DNA from: Haemophilus parainfluenzae T3T1
Lineage (GTDB): Bacteria > Pseudomonadota > Gammaproteobacteria > Enterobacterales > Pasteurellaceae
Direction: 5' to 3'
NCBI RefSeq assembly: GCF_000210895.1
Contig: NC_015964.1
Coordinates: forward strand, 1,137,501 to 1,201,500
DNA length: 64,000 nucleotides
The position numbers were made by a program, and so were the translations under genes. Below are positions 1 through 9,693 of this stretch, piece after piece. A model generated the notes under the pieces. That model was not told the origin of the DNA. It saw only the letters and a list, made by a program, of their open reading frames with translations, and ran no database searches. Numbering within the stretch: the stretch's first letter is position 1; each line of letters begins with the position of its first letter.

Positions 1-590
1 ACGATGAGCCATTCTCAAAAATGGAATTGTTAGAGATGATGGGGGAGCTAGAAGGTCGTATTTCAGGTTCAATCCATTATGATAACGTTGCGCCTTGTTA
101 TCTCGGTGGTGTGCAATTTATGGTACAATCCCTCGGTAACATTTGCCAAAAACTGCCATTTTTTGATAATTGGTACTGGGTTTTAGCTTACCCAGGCATT
201 GAGGTTTCAACCGCTGAAGCGCGTGCAATTTTACCGAAAAGCTACACGCGTCAAGATGTGATTTCTCATGGTCGTCATTTAGGTGGCTTTGTGCACGCAT
301 GTCACACGCATCAAGAAAACCTTGCAGCGATGATGATGAAAGATGTGATTGCTGAACCTTATCGTGAGGCTTTATTACCCAACTTCGCAGAAGTGAAACA
401 AGCTACTCGTGATTTAGGTGCATTAGCGACGGGAATTTCTGGTTCAGGCCCAACGATTTTCTCAATTGCACCTGATTTACAAACCGCAACAAAATTGGCC
501 ACTTATTTAGAAAATCATTATTTACAAAACAATGAAGGCTTTGTTCATATTTGTAAGGTCGATAATGATGGCGCGAGAGAGCTAGGTTAA
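1..590 (+). CDS. thrB: Homoserine kinase, C-terminal part
   Basis: This is the 3' part of homoserine kinase, which phosphorylates homoserine with ATP in threonine synthesis. The reading frame is open to the window edge, so the start lies upstream. The GHMP-kinase C-terminal motif is visible as [11 protein letters not shown] about 50 residues before the end, and the family-typical YLGGVQ stretch lies near the left edge. It is followed 77 bases later by thrC, the next pathway enzyme, as in thrABC operons; thrA is expected just outside the window. Identity is secure from sequence and context. Confidence 0.95.
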   Translation, partial: DEPFSKMELLEMMGELEGRISGSIHYDNVAPCYLGGVQFMVQSLGNICQKLPFFDNWYWVLAYPGIEVSTAEARAILPKSYTRQDVISHGRHLGGFVHACHTHQENLAAMMMKDVIAEPYREALLPNFAEVKQATRDLGALATGISGSGPTIFSIAPDLQTATKLATYLENHYLQNNEGFVHICKVDNDGARELG

Positions 591-667
591 ATAACAAATC
601 GCTTTATCCCCTCTTTTATAAGAGGGGAATAACATTTTATTAAAACTCTATAATTAACGGATATACA

Positions 668-1942
668 ATGAATTTGTACAATATCAAACACCCTGAAGAA
701 CAAGTAAATTTTGCTCAAGCAGTACGTCAAGGGCTTGGCAAAGATCAAGGTTTGTTCTTTCCCGAAACGATCCCCGCTTTAACCAATATTGATGAGTTAT
801 TAGCCTTACCATTGGTTGAACGTAGCCAAAAAATTCTTGGCGCCTTAATCGGTGAAGAATTACCGAAAGCCACTTTGGATGCAATGGTGAAAAATGCGTT
901 CACCTTTACGGCACCATTAGAAAAAGTGGAAGACAATATTTATGCGCTTGAATTATTTCATGGGCCAACTTTAGCATTTAAAGACTTTGGCGGTCGTTTT
1001 ATGGCGCAGGCGCTCGCTGCAGTGCGTGGCGATGGCAAAATTACCATTTTAACAGCGACATCTGGAGATACTGGCGCAGCGGTTGCCCACGCATTTTACG
1101 GTTTGGAAAATATCAATGTGGTGATTTTATATCCGAAAGGCAAAATCAGCCCATTACAGGAAAAACTATTCTGTACTTTAGGTGGGAATATCCGCACTGT
1201 GGCGATTAATGGCGATTTCGATGCCTGCCAAGCGTTAGTCAAACAAGCGTTTGATGATGCAGAGCTACGTCAAGCGATTGGTTTAAACTCAGCAAACTCT
1301 ATCAACATTAGCCGTTTATTAGCGCAAGTTTGTTATTACTTTGAAGCTGTAGCTCAATTACCAAAAGAAAAACGTGATAACGTAGTAGTTTCTGTACCAA
1401 GTGGTAACTTTGGTAACTTAACCGCAGGTTTAATTGCAAAAACATTAGGTTTACCAATTAAACGCTTTATTGCATCAACCAATGCGAACGATACTGTGCC
1501 GCGTTATTTAGAATCAGGTGACTGGGCACCTAAAGCAACTGTAGCCACGCTTTCTAATGCGATGGATGTCAGTCGTCCGAACAACTGGCCGCGTGTAGAA
1601 GAACTATTCAAACGCAATGGCTGGAATTTAGCTGATTTAGGTTCTGGTATGTTAAGCGATGGCGAAACAGAAGAAACCTTAAAAGCAATGTATGCAAAAG
1701 GTTATTTATGTGAACCACACGGTGCGATCGCATATCAAGTATTGAAAGACCAACTTAAAGCGGATGAAACTGGTATTTTCTTATGTACGGCACATCCTGC
1801 GAAATTTAAAGAGTCTGTGGAGCGTATTCTTTCGCTCGATCTTCCACTGCCAGAAGCGTTGGATAAACACAATAAATTGCCATTACTTTCTGATGAAATG
1901 GATAACGATTTTGCACAACTACGTGCATATTTGTTGAAATAA
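668..1942 (+). CDS. thrC: Threonine synthase
   Basis: A 424-residue PLP enzyme that converts O-phosphohomoserine to threonine and phosphate, the last step of threonine synthesis. The PLP lysine is probably K105 in LAFKDFGGRFM. SATSGDTGAA-like (LTATSGDTGAA) and SVPSGNFGN phosphate-binding segments follow, as in the enteric-type fold. Length matches the family (about 425). It lies directly after thrB and is closed by a strong terminator, so it is the last gene of the thr operon. Confidence 0.97.
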   Translation: MNLYNIKHPEEQVNFAQAVRQGLGKDQGLFFPETIPALTNIDELLALPLVERSQKILGALIGEELPKATLDAMVKNAFTFTAPLEKVEDNIYALELFHGPTLAFKDFGGRFMAQALAAVRGDGKITILTATSGDTGAAVAHAFYGLENINVVILYPKGKISPLQEKLFCTLGGNIRTVAINGDFDACQALVKQAFDDAELRQAIGLNSANSINISRLLAQVCYYFEAVAQLPKEKRDNVVVSVPSGNFGNLTAGLIAKTLGLPIKRFIASTNANDTVPRYLESGDWAPKATVATLSNAMDVSRPNNWPRVEELFKRNGWNLADLGSGMLSDGETEETLKAMYAKGYLCEPHGAIAYQVLKDQLKADETGIFLCTAHPAKFKESVERILSLDLPLPEALDKHNKLPLLSDEMDNDFAQLRAYLLK

Positions 1943-1945
1943 TAA

Positions 1946-1980
1946 AAAAGTGCGGTTGATTTTGACCGCACTTTTATTTT
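1946..1980 (+). terminator. Uptake-signal terminator after thrC
   Basis: An 11-base stem, AAAAGTGCGGT / ACCGCACTTTT, with an 8-base loop and a following T-run. The arms are two inverted copies of the AAGTGCGGT uptake signal. It can work in both directions and serves thrC and, from the other strand, the convergent PTS gene. Confidence 0.85.
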
Positions 1981-2022
1981 GTCACTCAAAAGGGCGGGAT
2001 AAACGCCCTTTATTTTTAGGAG

Positions 2023-3516
2023 TTAATCTTCTTTTCCTAAGATTTGATTCACTTCACTCTTATAGAGAACCGCTTTAGCACCGAAAATAGCCTGTACACC
2101 ACCGCCGACTTCAAGCACATCAATCGCACCTAATTTTTTCAATGTGGCTTTATCAACGGCTTTGACATCTTTAACAGAAACGCGTAAGCGAGTAATACAC
2201 GCATCCACGTTTTCAATATTTTCAGCGTTACCTAATGCTGCAATAATTTTATGTGCATTTTCAGTCAGTGAACTGGTTTCTTGTTCTACATTTTCTTCGG
2301 TTTCTTCACCACGTCCTGGCGTCATCACATTAAAGATGCGAATCAAGAAAACGAAAGAGAAATAATAGAGCAGTGCCCAAGGAATACCGACGAAAATGAC
2401 ACGCAACCAATGGGTGTTTTCATCACCTTGTAAGATACCGAAGAGCAAGAAATCAATAAAACCACCAGAGAAAGTATTCCCGATAGAGATATTTAAATAA
2501 TCGGCAATAAAGAAAGACACACCATCTAAGAATGCATGGAATACATAAAGCCATGGTGCAACAAACAAGAACATAAACTCGATCGGTTCAGTAATGCCAG
2601 TAATGAAAGAGGTTAGAGCTGCACCAAGGAACAAGCCGCCAATTTGTGCACGACGTTTTTTCGGTACACAGTGATACATGGCTAAACAGGCAGCGGGTAA
2701 GCCAAACATCATAGTATCAAAACGGCCAGCAAAGAAACGGGTTCCTTCAGTAAATAAACCATGGTGATTTGGATCAGCTAATTGAGCGAAAAAGATTTTT
2801 TGTGCCCCAACAATCATCTCGCCATTGACCATTTCCACACCACCTAATTCAGAATACCAAAACAGCGGATAAATCATGTGATGTAAGCCAACCGCACCAG
2901 ATAATCGCATTAAGAAACCATATAAGAATGTTCCAAAGGTTCCCATGGATGCGATACTTTTACCTGCAGATACGAGCCATTGTTGGAAAGTTGGCCAAAT
3001 GAGGAAGAAAACTAATCCAACGAAAATAGCTGAAAAAGCCGTCACGATCGGCACAAAGCGAGAACCGCCAAAGAAACCTAATACTTGTGGTAATTGAATG
3101 TTGTGATAGCGATTGTGTAATTTAACGGTAATCAAGCCCATCACCAATGCACCAATCACTCCCGTATCGATACTTTTTACATCAGGAGAGAAAATCGGAA
3201 TTAATGCAGTAATGGTACCCGTCATAATGAGATAACCAACAACCGCAGCGAGAGCGGCAACGCCTTTGTCACGTTTAGCTAAGCCGATACCTAAACCAAT
3301 ACACAATAATAAGGCTAAATTAGCGAACACCACGCTACCAGCCGCTGACATAATCTGAAATAGACCTTGTAGTGCCTCATTATTTAAAATTGGATAAGCT
3401 TGCACCGTTGCTTTATTGGAAAGCGCCCCACCGATCCCGAGTAAAAGACCTGCAGCAGGCAAAATAGCAATCGGCAACATGAATGCCTTACCGACTTGTT
3501 GAAGTTGTTTAAACAT
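2023..3516 (-). CDS. ptsG: PTS glucose/maltose-type EIIBC permease
   Basis: A 497-residue sugar phosphotransferase permease that imports and phosphorylates a hexose. Residues 1 to about 390 form the multispanning EIIC domain, with the substrate-site motif GITEPIEF. A linker rich in Glu and Ser leads to an EIIB domain whose phosphocysteine is about C440 in ACITRLRVSV. No EIIA domain is fused, so it would rely on a separate Crr. Glucose or maltose specificity is inferred from family resemblance (PtsG/MalX), and the symbol is provisional. A perfect CRP site lies 54 bases upstream, which fits catabolite control. Confidence 0.85.
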   Translation of the reverse strand: MFKQLQQVGKAFMLPIAILPAAGLLLGIGGALSNKATVQAYPILNNEALQGLFQIMSAAGSVVFANLALLLCIGLGIGLAKRDKGVAALAAVVGYLIMTGTITALIPIFSPDVKSIDTGVIGALVMGLITVKLHNRYHNIQLPQVLGFFGGSRFVPIVTAFSAIFVGLVFFLIWPTFQQWLVSAGKSIASMGTFGTFLYGFLMRLSGAVGLHHMIYPLFWYSELGGVEMVNGEMIVGAQKIFFAQLADPNHHGLFTEGTRFFAGRFDTMMFGLPAACLAMYHCVPKKRRAQIGGLFLGAALTSFITGITEPIEFMFLFVAPWLYVFHAFLDGVSFFIADYLNISIGNTFSGGFIDFLLFGILQGDENTHWLRVIFVGIPWALLYYFSFVFLIRIFNVMTPGRGEETEENVEQETSSLTENAHKIIAALGNAENIENVDACITRLRVSVKDVKAVDKATLKKLGAIDVLEVGGGVQAIFGAKAVLYKSEVNQILGKED

Positions 3517-3569
3517 AGAACCTCCTGTGATTACTTTTTTGAAATGTAACGTATTTGAAGGGAAAAATC

Positions 3570-3585
3570 TGTGAAACCGCTCACA
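3570..3585. promoter_or_regulatory. CRP-binding site
   Basis: TGTGA-N6-TCACA matches the CRP consensus half-sites perfectly. It lies in the divergent gap between the PTS permease (start 3516) and the phosphopantetheinyl transferase (start 3689). Control of the PTS gene is the likely role; an effect on the other gene is possible. Confidence 0.8.
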
Positions 3586-3688
3586 GTTTCAATCTAACAC
3601 CTTGCTTTGATGAGTTTTAGCTTATGTTGGCGTGTGGTGGATTTCCTTTTATAATGCAATCAAACTGATATGTTTATTTATTATTTGT

Positions 3689-4399
3689 ATGACAACTTTT
3701 ATTGCCTACGCCAATATTCAACAACCTTTTCCTTTTGATAAAATTTCTAGGGAACTCGTCCCTGAGAATTTGCATACGGAACCGCAGGGAAATTCTCGGA
3801 TAACGCAACGTCATCAATGTCGTCGATTAGCGCATTTTTTACTTTGGCAGTTGCTAAGAGTGGCGGAAAAATCAACCGCACTTTTAGGGCAAATTTATCG
3901 TACGCAAAGTGGCAGACCACAATCTCCTGTCGAGAATATCGATTTTAATATTAGTCACTCTGGCGATTGGGTTGCCGTATTGCTGCATATTAATGAATCA
4001 GAAAAAAGTGCGGTCGGTATTGATATTGAATTTTTGAAAAAACGGAATTTTTCTGCGCTCATGGCGCATTTCGCGCCACAAGCAGAACAAGAATGGTTTG
4101 CTAAACAGCCTGATGCAGAGCTGGCCTTTTATCGTTGTTGGTGTTTGCGTGAAGCGGTATTGAAATCACAAGGCGTAGGAATAGTGAAGTTATCAAGTGT
4201 GACGCATTTGCCAGAACAACTGCAGATCTTTTCAGATTATTGCCCGAAAGGTGCGTTGATCTTTACGAATGAATTGCCTTTTTACTTTGCGGCATTTATA
4301 AATCAGTCAAAAATCCAACCGCACTTTTATCACTGGGATGGAAAAAAATTACTCGAAAAAAATATAAAAAAATCCTTGATTTACCAAGTAAATGAATAA
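3689..4399 (+). CDS. 4'-phosphopantetheinyl transferase, Sfp type
   Basis: A 236-residue enzyme expected to move the phosphopantetheine arm from CoA to a carrier protein. Mg/CoA-binding motifs are VGIDIEF in the middle and the downstream FYRCWCLREAVLKSQG, typical of the Sfp/HetI class; an upstream NISHSGDWV motif is also present. I start at the ATG at 3689 because the product (MTTFIAYANI) matches the family N-terminus; the frame is open to an earlier ATG at 3632, which would add a hydrophobic stretch that is not family-like. A terminator follows at once. Confidence 0.85.
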   Translation: MTTFIAYANIQQPFPFDKISRELVPENLHTEPQGNSRITQRHQCRRLAHFLLWQLLRVAEKSTALLGQIYRTQSGRPQSPVENIDFNISHSGDWVAVLLHINESEKSAVGIDIEFLKKRNFSALMAHFAPQAEQEWFAKQPDAELAFYRCWCLREAVLKSQGVGIVKLSSVTHLPEQLQIFSDYCPKGALIFTNELPFYFAAFINQSKIQPHFYHWDGKKLLEKNIKKSLIYQVNE

Positions 4400-4402
4400 A
4401 AG

Positions 4403-4434
4403 AAAATCCTTGAAAATATTCAAGGATTTTTTAT
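4403..4434 (+). terminator. Terminator after phosphopantetheinyl transferase gene
   Basis: The stem AAAATCCTTGAA / TTCAAGGATTTT has a 4-base loop and a T-rich tail, starting four bases after the stop codon. Confidence 0.85.
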
Positions 4435-4527
4435 TTTATAAAACTTGATTCGTCACTTGTATTTTCATAGACTAACCCCATTTATTTCGATAAACTCATT
4501 AAAATTTTTAGACAAATGGAGAACGTA

Positions 4528-5769
4528 ATGTCGCAAAACGGTCCAGATCAAGATCCTTGGGGTAAACCGGGACAGAGCAGCGGTCCAAAACAGTCAGATA
4601 ATTCATCAGATAAGCAAAATGAAAATGGCTGGGGTTCGCGAGACAATAAAAATCAGGAGCAATCACCACCAGATATTGAAGAAGTATTCAATAATCTGTT
4701 GAAAAAATTAGGTGGGGGTAATAAAAAAGGCGGTTCAAATAATACTTCGCCGAATATACCTTCATTCAATTTAGGTAAAATTTTACCGATCGCCGCGGTG
4801 ATCGGGGGAATTATTTGGGGTGCAAGCGGTTTTTACACCATCAAAGAAGCGGAACGTGGTGTGACGTTACGTTTTGGTGAGTTTCATTCTACCGTTCAAC
4901 CGGGTTTGAACTGGAAACCGACTTTCATTGATAAAGTGGTTCCAGTGAATGTAGAACAAGTTCGCGAGCTTAAAACGCAAGGTGCAATGTTAACCAAAGA
5001 TGAAAACATGGTTAAAGTGGAAATGACCGTACAATATCGCGTGCAAAATCCAGAAAAATACTTGTTTAGCGTGAGCAATGCAGATAATAGTCTCGGACAA
5101 GCGACGGACAGTGCGCTTCGTTATGTGATCGGCCATATGACCATGAATGATATTCTGACAACGGGTCGTGCAGTGGTGCGTGAAAATACTTGGAAAGCGT
5201 TGAACGATATTATCAAACCTTATGACATGGGGCTTGAAGTGATTGACGTGAACTTCCAATCCGCACGTCCACCAGAAGAAGTAAAAGATGCTTTCGATGA
5301 TGCGATTAAAGCACAGGAAGACGAACAACGTTATATTCGTGAAGCAGAAGCTTATGCTCGTGAGAAAGAGCCAATCGCTCGCGGTGACGCACAGCGTATT
5401 ATAGAAGAAGCGACCGCTTACAAAGATCGTGTTGTGCTTGATGCACAAGGGGAAGTGGAACGTTTACAACGTCTTCTACCTGAATTTAAAGCTGCGCCTG
5501 ATTTGTTAAAAGAGCGTCTTTATATTCAAACCATGGAAAAAGTCATGGCAAATACGCCGAAAGTGATGTTAGATGCAAATAATGGTAACAATTTAACCGT
5601 ATTACCATTGGAACAATTAATGGGTAAAAAAGCGGCTCAACCGACGACCACAACGCCTGAAAGTGCGGTTAGTTCTGCACCGGTTTCAACACAGGAACGT
5701 CGTGTAGAAACGCAAACGACCCAACCAGTTCAATCAAATGAAGGCATTCGCCAAGGGAGATTTAACTAA
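4528..5769 (+). CDS. hflK: FtsH protease modulator HflK
   Basis: A 413-residue inner-membrane SPFH/band-7 protein that forms a complex with HflC and restrains the FtsH protease. The N-terminus is rich in Gly, Asn and Gln, one membrane segment lies at about residues 85-105, then the band-7 domain (GVTLRFGEF onward) and a long helical region. The start at 4528 is preferred over an in-frame ATG 12 bases upstream because GGAG sits at the right distance before it. The stop overlaps the hflC start by one base, so the two are translationally coupled. Confidence 0.95.
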   Translation: MSQNGPDQDPWGKPGQSSGPKQSDNSSDKQNENGWGSRDNKNQEQSPPDIEEVFNNLLKKLGGGNKKGGSNNTSPNIPSFNLGKILPIAAVIGGIIWGASGFYTIKEAERGVTLRFGEFHSTVQPGLNWKPTFIDKVVPVNVEQVRELKTQGAMLTKDENMVKVEMTVQYRVQNPEKYLFSVSNADNSLGQATDSALRYVIGHMTMNDILTTGRAVVRENTWKALNDIIKPYDMGLEVIDVNFQSARPPEEVKDAFDDAIKAQEDEQRYIREAEAYAREKEPIARGDAQRIIEEATAYKDRVVLDAQGEVERLQRLLPEFKAAPDLLKERLYIQTMEKVMANTPKVMLDANNGNNLTVLPLEQLMGKKAAQPTTTTPESAVSSAPVSTQERRVETQTTQPVQSNEGIRQGRFN

Positions 5770-6656
5770 TGCGTAAATTTTTACTTCCGATTATTGTGGT
5801 GATTGCTGCGGTGCTATATTCCAGCATCGTGGTTGTAACTGAGGGCACTCGTGGCATCATGTTGCGTTTTAACAAAGTACAACGTGATGCAGAAAACAAA
5901 GTGGCGGTGTATGAGCCAGGTTTGCATTTCAAATTGCCTTTAATTGATAGCATTAAAGTGCTTGATGCGCGTATTCGTACCTTAGATGGCTCAGCTACTC
6001 GTTTTGTGACAGTCGAGAAAAAAGACTTGTTGGTGGATTCCTATGTGAAATGGAAAATCAGCGATTTCGGTCGTTTCTATACTGCAACGGGTGGTGGCGA
6101 TTATAACCAAGCTTCAAGCTTATTAAGCCGTAAAGTGAATGACCGTCTGCGTTCAGAAATTGGTACACGTACAATTAAAGATATCGTTTCTGGTACGCGT
6201 GGTGAATTAATGGCGGGGGCGAAAAAAGCGTTAAATTCAGGGCAGGATAGTACCTCTGAATTAGGGATTGAAGTTGTCGATGTTCGCGTAAAACAAATCA
6301 ATTTACCGGATGAAGTTTCTTCTTCGATTTACCAACGTATGCGTGCAGAACGTGATGCGGTTGCCCGTGAACACCGTTCACAAGGTAAAGAAAAAGCAGC
6401 ATTCATTCAAGCAGACGTGGATCGTAAGGTGACCTTGATCTTAGCGAATGCAAATAAAACTGCACAAGAATTACGTGGTAATGGTGATGCGGCAGCAGCG
6501 AAATTGTATTCTCAAGCTTTTGCTCAAGAACCACAGTTTTATAGCTTTATTCGTAGTTTAAAAGCGTATGAAAGTAGCTTTGAAGGTTCAGGTAATATGA
6601 TGATCTTGAAACCAGACAGTGATTTCTTCCGCTTTATGCAAGCGCCAAAGAAATAA
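5769..6656 (+). CDS. hflC: FtsH protease modulator HflC
   Basis: A 295-residue partner of HflK, anchored by one N-terminal membrane segment (about residues 4-22), with the band-7 domain in the periplasm starting at GTRGIMLRFNKV. The start codon shares its A with the hflK stop. Length fits the family. An uptake-signal-like terminator follows. Confidence 0.95.
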   Translation: MRKFLLPIIVVIAAVLYSSIVVVTEGTRGIMLRFNKVQRDAENKVAVYEPGLHFKLPLIDSIKVLDARIRTLDGSATRFVTVEKKDLLVDSYVKWKISDFGRFYTATGGGDYNQASSLLSRKVNDRLRSEIGTRTIKDIVSGTRGELMAGAKKALNSGQDSTSELGIEVVDVRVKQINLPDEVSSSIYQRMRAERDAVAREHRSQGKEKAAFIQADVDRKVTLILANANKTAQELRGNGDAAAAKLYSQAFAQEPQFYSFIRSLKAYESSFEGSGNMMILKPDSDFFRFMQAPKK

Positions 6657-6675
6657 ACGAGAGATAATAAAACGT

Positions 6676-6706
6676 AAAGTGCGGTTAGAAATAACCGCAT
6701 TTTTTA
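6676..6706 (+). terminator. Terminator after hflC
   Basis: The inverted repeat GCGGTTA / TAACCGC is followed by a T-run; the left arm contains an AAGTGCGGT uptake signal. Confidence 0.75.
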
Positions 6707-6886
6707 TTGCTGAATTTTAGGGAGATCTCTATTTATAAGTTAAAAACACCTGTAATGCAATCAATCGTATCCATAGCCAAATCAAATTAAATCCACATAA
6801 AATATAAGCCAATTTTTTGGCATAATCACCTTGCTTTTTAAGCTTTTTCTTTCTTTTTATATTTTATTGATCATTTGGAGGATTAG

Positions 6887-8274
6887 ATGAAAAAACTGAT
6901 TATTGGCGGAGCAGCCATTGCAGTATTAGGTTATTTGGGTGTTGTGGGGTATTACATCAATTTGATAAAGAGAACGCGACCCAACTTTTAATGGAAAATC
7001 ACTATACGGGAGAACAAGAAAAAGTGGCAAAGGCGTTGTTTGATAACAGCTGCCAATATTGTCATAGTCCAAACACACCTCTTCCATTTTATTCAAAATT
7101 CCCGATTGTGGGTGACCAAATGCAATCGGATATTCAGAATGGGCTTCGTGCTTTCCGCTTAGATCGTTTAGTTGAAGGCTTAAAAGATCCGAGCAAATTA
7201 TCCCAAGCTGATTTAGCAAAATTACAACGTGTACTTGAAAATAACGAAATGCCAATTGCTAAATTCAGACATCTTCACTGGGGAAGTAAACCAGATGAGC
7301 AAGAAAAAGTGGCGTTGCTTAACTGGATTCGTGAAGCTCGTAAAATGTCTTTACCAAAAGAAACACCAAATGTTGATGCCGATCGTTTAGTTCAACCGAT
7401 TCCAGACAGCATTGAGACTGATAAAGCAAAAGTCGCGTTAGGTCATGATCTTTACTTTGATGGACGTTTATCAGGCGATGGTTCTATTCAATGTCATACT
7501 TGTCACCAATTAGACAAAGGTGGTGTGGATAGACTTGAAACCTCAACAGGGATTGAAGGTAAAAAAGGTCCAATTAACGCACCAACCGTATTTAATGCTG
7601 CGTTTAACTTTGTGCAATTCTGGGATGGCCGTGCAGCAGATTTAGCGGATCAAGCTAAAGGTCCTCCAACAAATCCGGTAGAAATGGGCTCACACTCTTG
7701 GGATGACATCGTGGCACGTTTTGAAATGGATGAAGAGTTCAAAAAAGAATTCTTAAAAGAATATCCACAAGTGACGAAAGAAACCTTAACTCACGCGATT
7801 GGTGAATATGAAAAAACATTAATTACGCCAAATAGTGATTTCGACCGTTATTTGAAAGGGGATAAAACAGCCTTGACCGAACAACAAGTTCGCGGTTATG
7901 AGTTATTCAAACAACATAAATGCGATACTTGTCATACTGGCGTAGCAATGGGCGGACAATCTTATGAATACATGGGACTCTACGGCGATTACTTTAAAGA
8001 TCGTGGTACGCCATTAACTGATGCGGATGAAGGTCGCTTTGCACAAACTAAAGATCCTTTCGATATGCATCGCTTCAAAGTGCCAACTTTACGTAACATC
8101 GCACTTACTGCACCCTATTTCCATGATGCGTCAGCAAAAGAGCTAAAAGATGCTGTGAGTGCAATGTTGAAATACCAAAGTAACGTGAAACAGCCTGCTC
8201 AAAAAGATGTGGAGGACATCACCTCTTTCTTAGAAAGTTTGACAGGTGAATTTAAAGGTGAAAAATTGAAATAA
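6887..8274 (+). pseudogene. ccp: Tri-haem cytochrome c peroxidase, frameshifted near start
   Basis: The gene encodes a periplasmic, membrane-anchored peroxidase that reduces H2O2 with electrons from the respiratory chain. Three CxxCH haem sites are visible (CQYCH, CHTCH, CDTCH), as in the YhjA-type tri-haem enzymes. The natural start is the ATG at 6887 behind a GGAGG ribosome site; it encodes a membrane anchor (MKKLIIGGAAIAVLGYLG), but this frame runs into a stop at about 6989. The remaining 440 residues continue in another frame from about 6955. One base is missing or two are extra at 6950-6955. Starting at the ATG at 6991 would lose the export anchor, so I treat the gene as frameshifted; a sequencing error would give the same picture. 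Confidence 0.8.
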
Positions 8275-8293
8275 TCCTTTGATCTGTAAATAG

Positions 8294-8321
8294 AAACGAC
8301 CGCAAGTGCGGTCGTTTTTTT
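8294..8321 (+). terminator. Terminator after cytochrome c peroxidase
   Basis: Stem AACGACCGC / GCGGTCGTT with a 4-base loop and seven Ts; it contains an AAGTGCGGT uptake signal. Confidence 0.85.
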
Positions 8322-8379
8322 ATGTGTTTTATTTTGAGATTTACTATAAAACAAAACGATGAGTTTCTTTTCCCTTATT

Positions 8380-9693
8380 TTATGCTAAGTGTTTATCCTT
8401 TGTTTCCGTAATAAACCAAAGTCCAATCAAACTTAATACAGCATTTAAGGTTAGATAAATTCCAACACCTTTTAAGCCATAATTTGCATTCAGTGGTAAC
8501 GCAATAATTGCTGCTACACTGGCACCGAATAAGCCTGAAATATTGTAGGTCAACGATGCACCGGAATAACGAGCATGTGTTGGAAACAATTCAGGTAAGA
8601 AACTCGCAAGGGGGCCGTATCCCATGCCAATTAACCCCATTCCTATCATCAAGAACCAAAATAAACTGGTAGTTGTTCCATTATCGAGAAAATATGGCAA
8701 GGCTAAGCCGAAAATAGCCACGCCAAAGGTTGTCCAAATTAACCAAATTCTTCGTCCAACGATATCGATATATTTGCCTGAAATAGCAATTGTAATGGCT
8801 AATGAAATCGCACTGCACATTAATAAAGCAGTAAAAATTTGTGGTGAGAAACCTAATCCCATTGCATAACCGGCTTCAGATACGGTTGGGGTAGATTTTG
8901 CATAAATTTGGCTGAAAGCGATCATAATATAAAAGAGCACATAGCCTGCAATGCAGATCGACATACCTAAGAAGAATGGTTTGAAATGAGTAACAATCAC
9001 TTCCATCATCGGTAAAGCTTTAGGTTTAGGCTTGTTAAGTGCTGCAATAAATATTGTCGCTTCTGTAAGTTTTAATCGAACATACAACCCAATAGCAACT
9101 AATACAAAAGAGGAAAGAAATGGAATTCGCCATGCCCAGTCAGTCATTGCGGATTGTCCAAAAAGCGCGGTAATGAGTAAAAAGACACCATTGGCAAGTA
9201 GTAATCCTAGAGGAGCGCCTAATTGTGGAAAAGTGCCATACCAACCACGTTTCCCTTCAGGTGCATTTTCGATTGCCACTAATGCAGCGCCGCCCCATTC
9301 GCCACCTAAACCAATGCCTTGCCCGATACGGCATAAACAAAGTAAGATCGTAGCCCATATTCCGATACTGTCATAAGTTGGTAATAAGCCGATCACTACG
9401 GTTGAGATCCCCATTACTAACAGGCTCATAACAAAGGTATTTTTTCTTCCTAAGCGATCGCCAAAATGTCCGAATAATACCGCCCCCAGAGGACGAGCAA
9501 TAAAAGTCAGTGCTAGTGTAGAAAGCGCAGCAATTTGTCCCGAAAGTGGGTCAGCTGCGTGGAAAAATTGATGATTGAAAACGAGCACTGCAGCCATGGT
9601 ATAAATATAGTTATCGAAATATTCAATAGCGGTGCCAATCATTGTTGCCATTGCTACACTTTTCAAACTATTTGGCTTATTCAGTGGTTGCAT
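8380..9693 (-). CDS. MFS metabolite:H+ symporter, probable thiamine-precursor transporter
   Basis: A 437-residue major facilitator of the metabolite:H+ symporter family (ProP/ShiA-like), with 12 predicted membrane segments. The loop motif GHFGDRLGRK between segments 2 and 3 and RIGQGIGLGGEWGGA are family hallmarks. The start overlaps the end of thiE by 13 bases, making it the last gene of the thiamine operon. That placement suggests it imports thiamine or a thiamine precursor; the substrate is inference. Confidence 0.85.
   Translation of the reverse strand: MQPLNKPNSLKSVAMATMIGTAIEYFDNYIYTMAAVLVFNHQFFHAADPLSGQIAALSTLALTFIARPLGAVLFGHFGDRLGRKNTFVMSLLVMGISTVVIGLLPTYDSIGIWATILLCLCRIGQGIGLGGEWGGAALVAIENAPEGKRGWYGTFPQLGAPLGLLLANGVFLLITALFGQSAMTDWAWRIPFLSSFVLVAIGLYVRLKLTEATIFIAALNKPKPKALPMMEVIVTHFKPFFLGMSICIAGYVLFYIMIAFSQIYAKSTPTVSEAGYAMGLGFSPQIFTALLMCSAISLAITIAISGKYIDIVGRRIWLIWTTFGVAIFGLALPYFLDNGTTTSLFWFLMIGMGLIGMGYGPLASFLPELFPTHARYSGASLTYNISGLFGASVAAIIALPLNANYGLKGVGIYLTLNAVLSLIGLWFITETKDKHLA

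Noticed and set aside
6991..8274. Cytochrome c peroxidase starting at the ATG at 6991
   Set aside because: It would lack the membrane anchor, while a good ribosome site and anchor-coding frame begin at 6887; the frameshift reading explains both.
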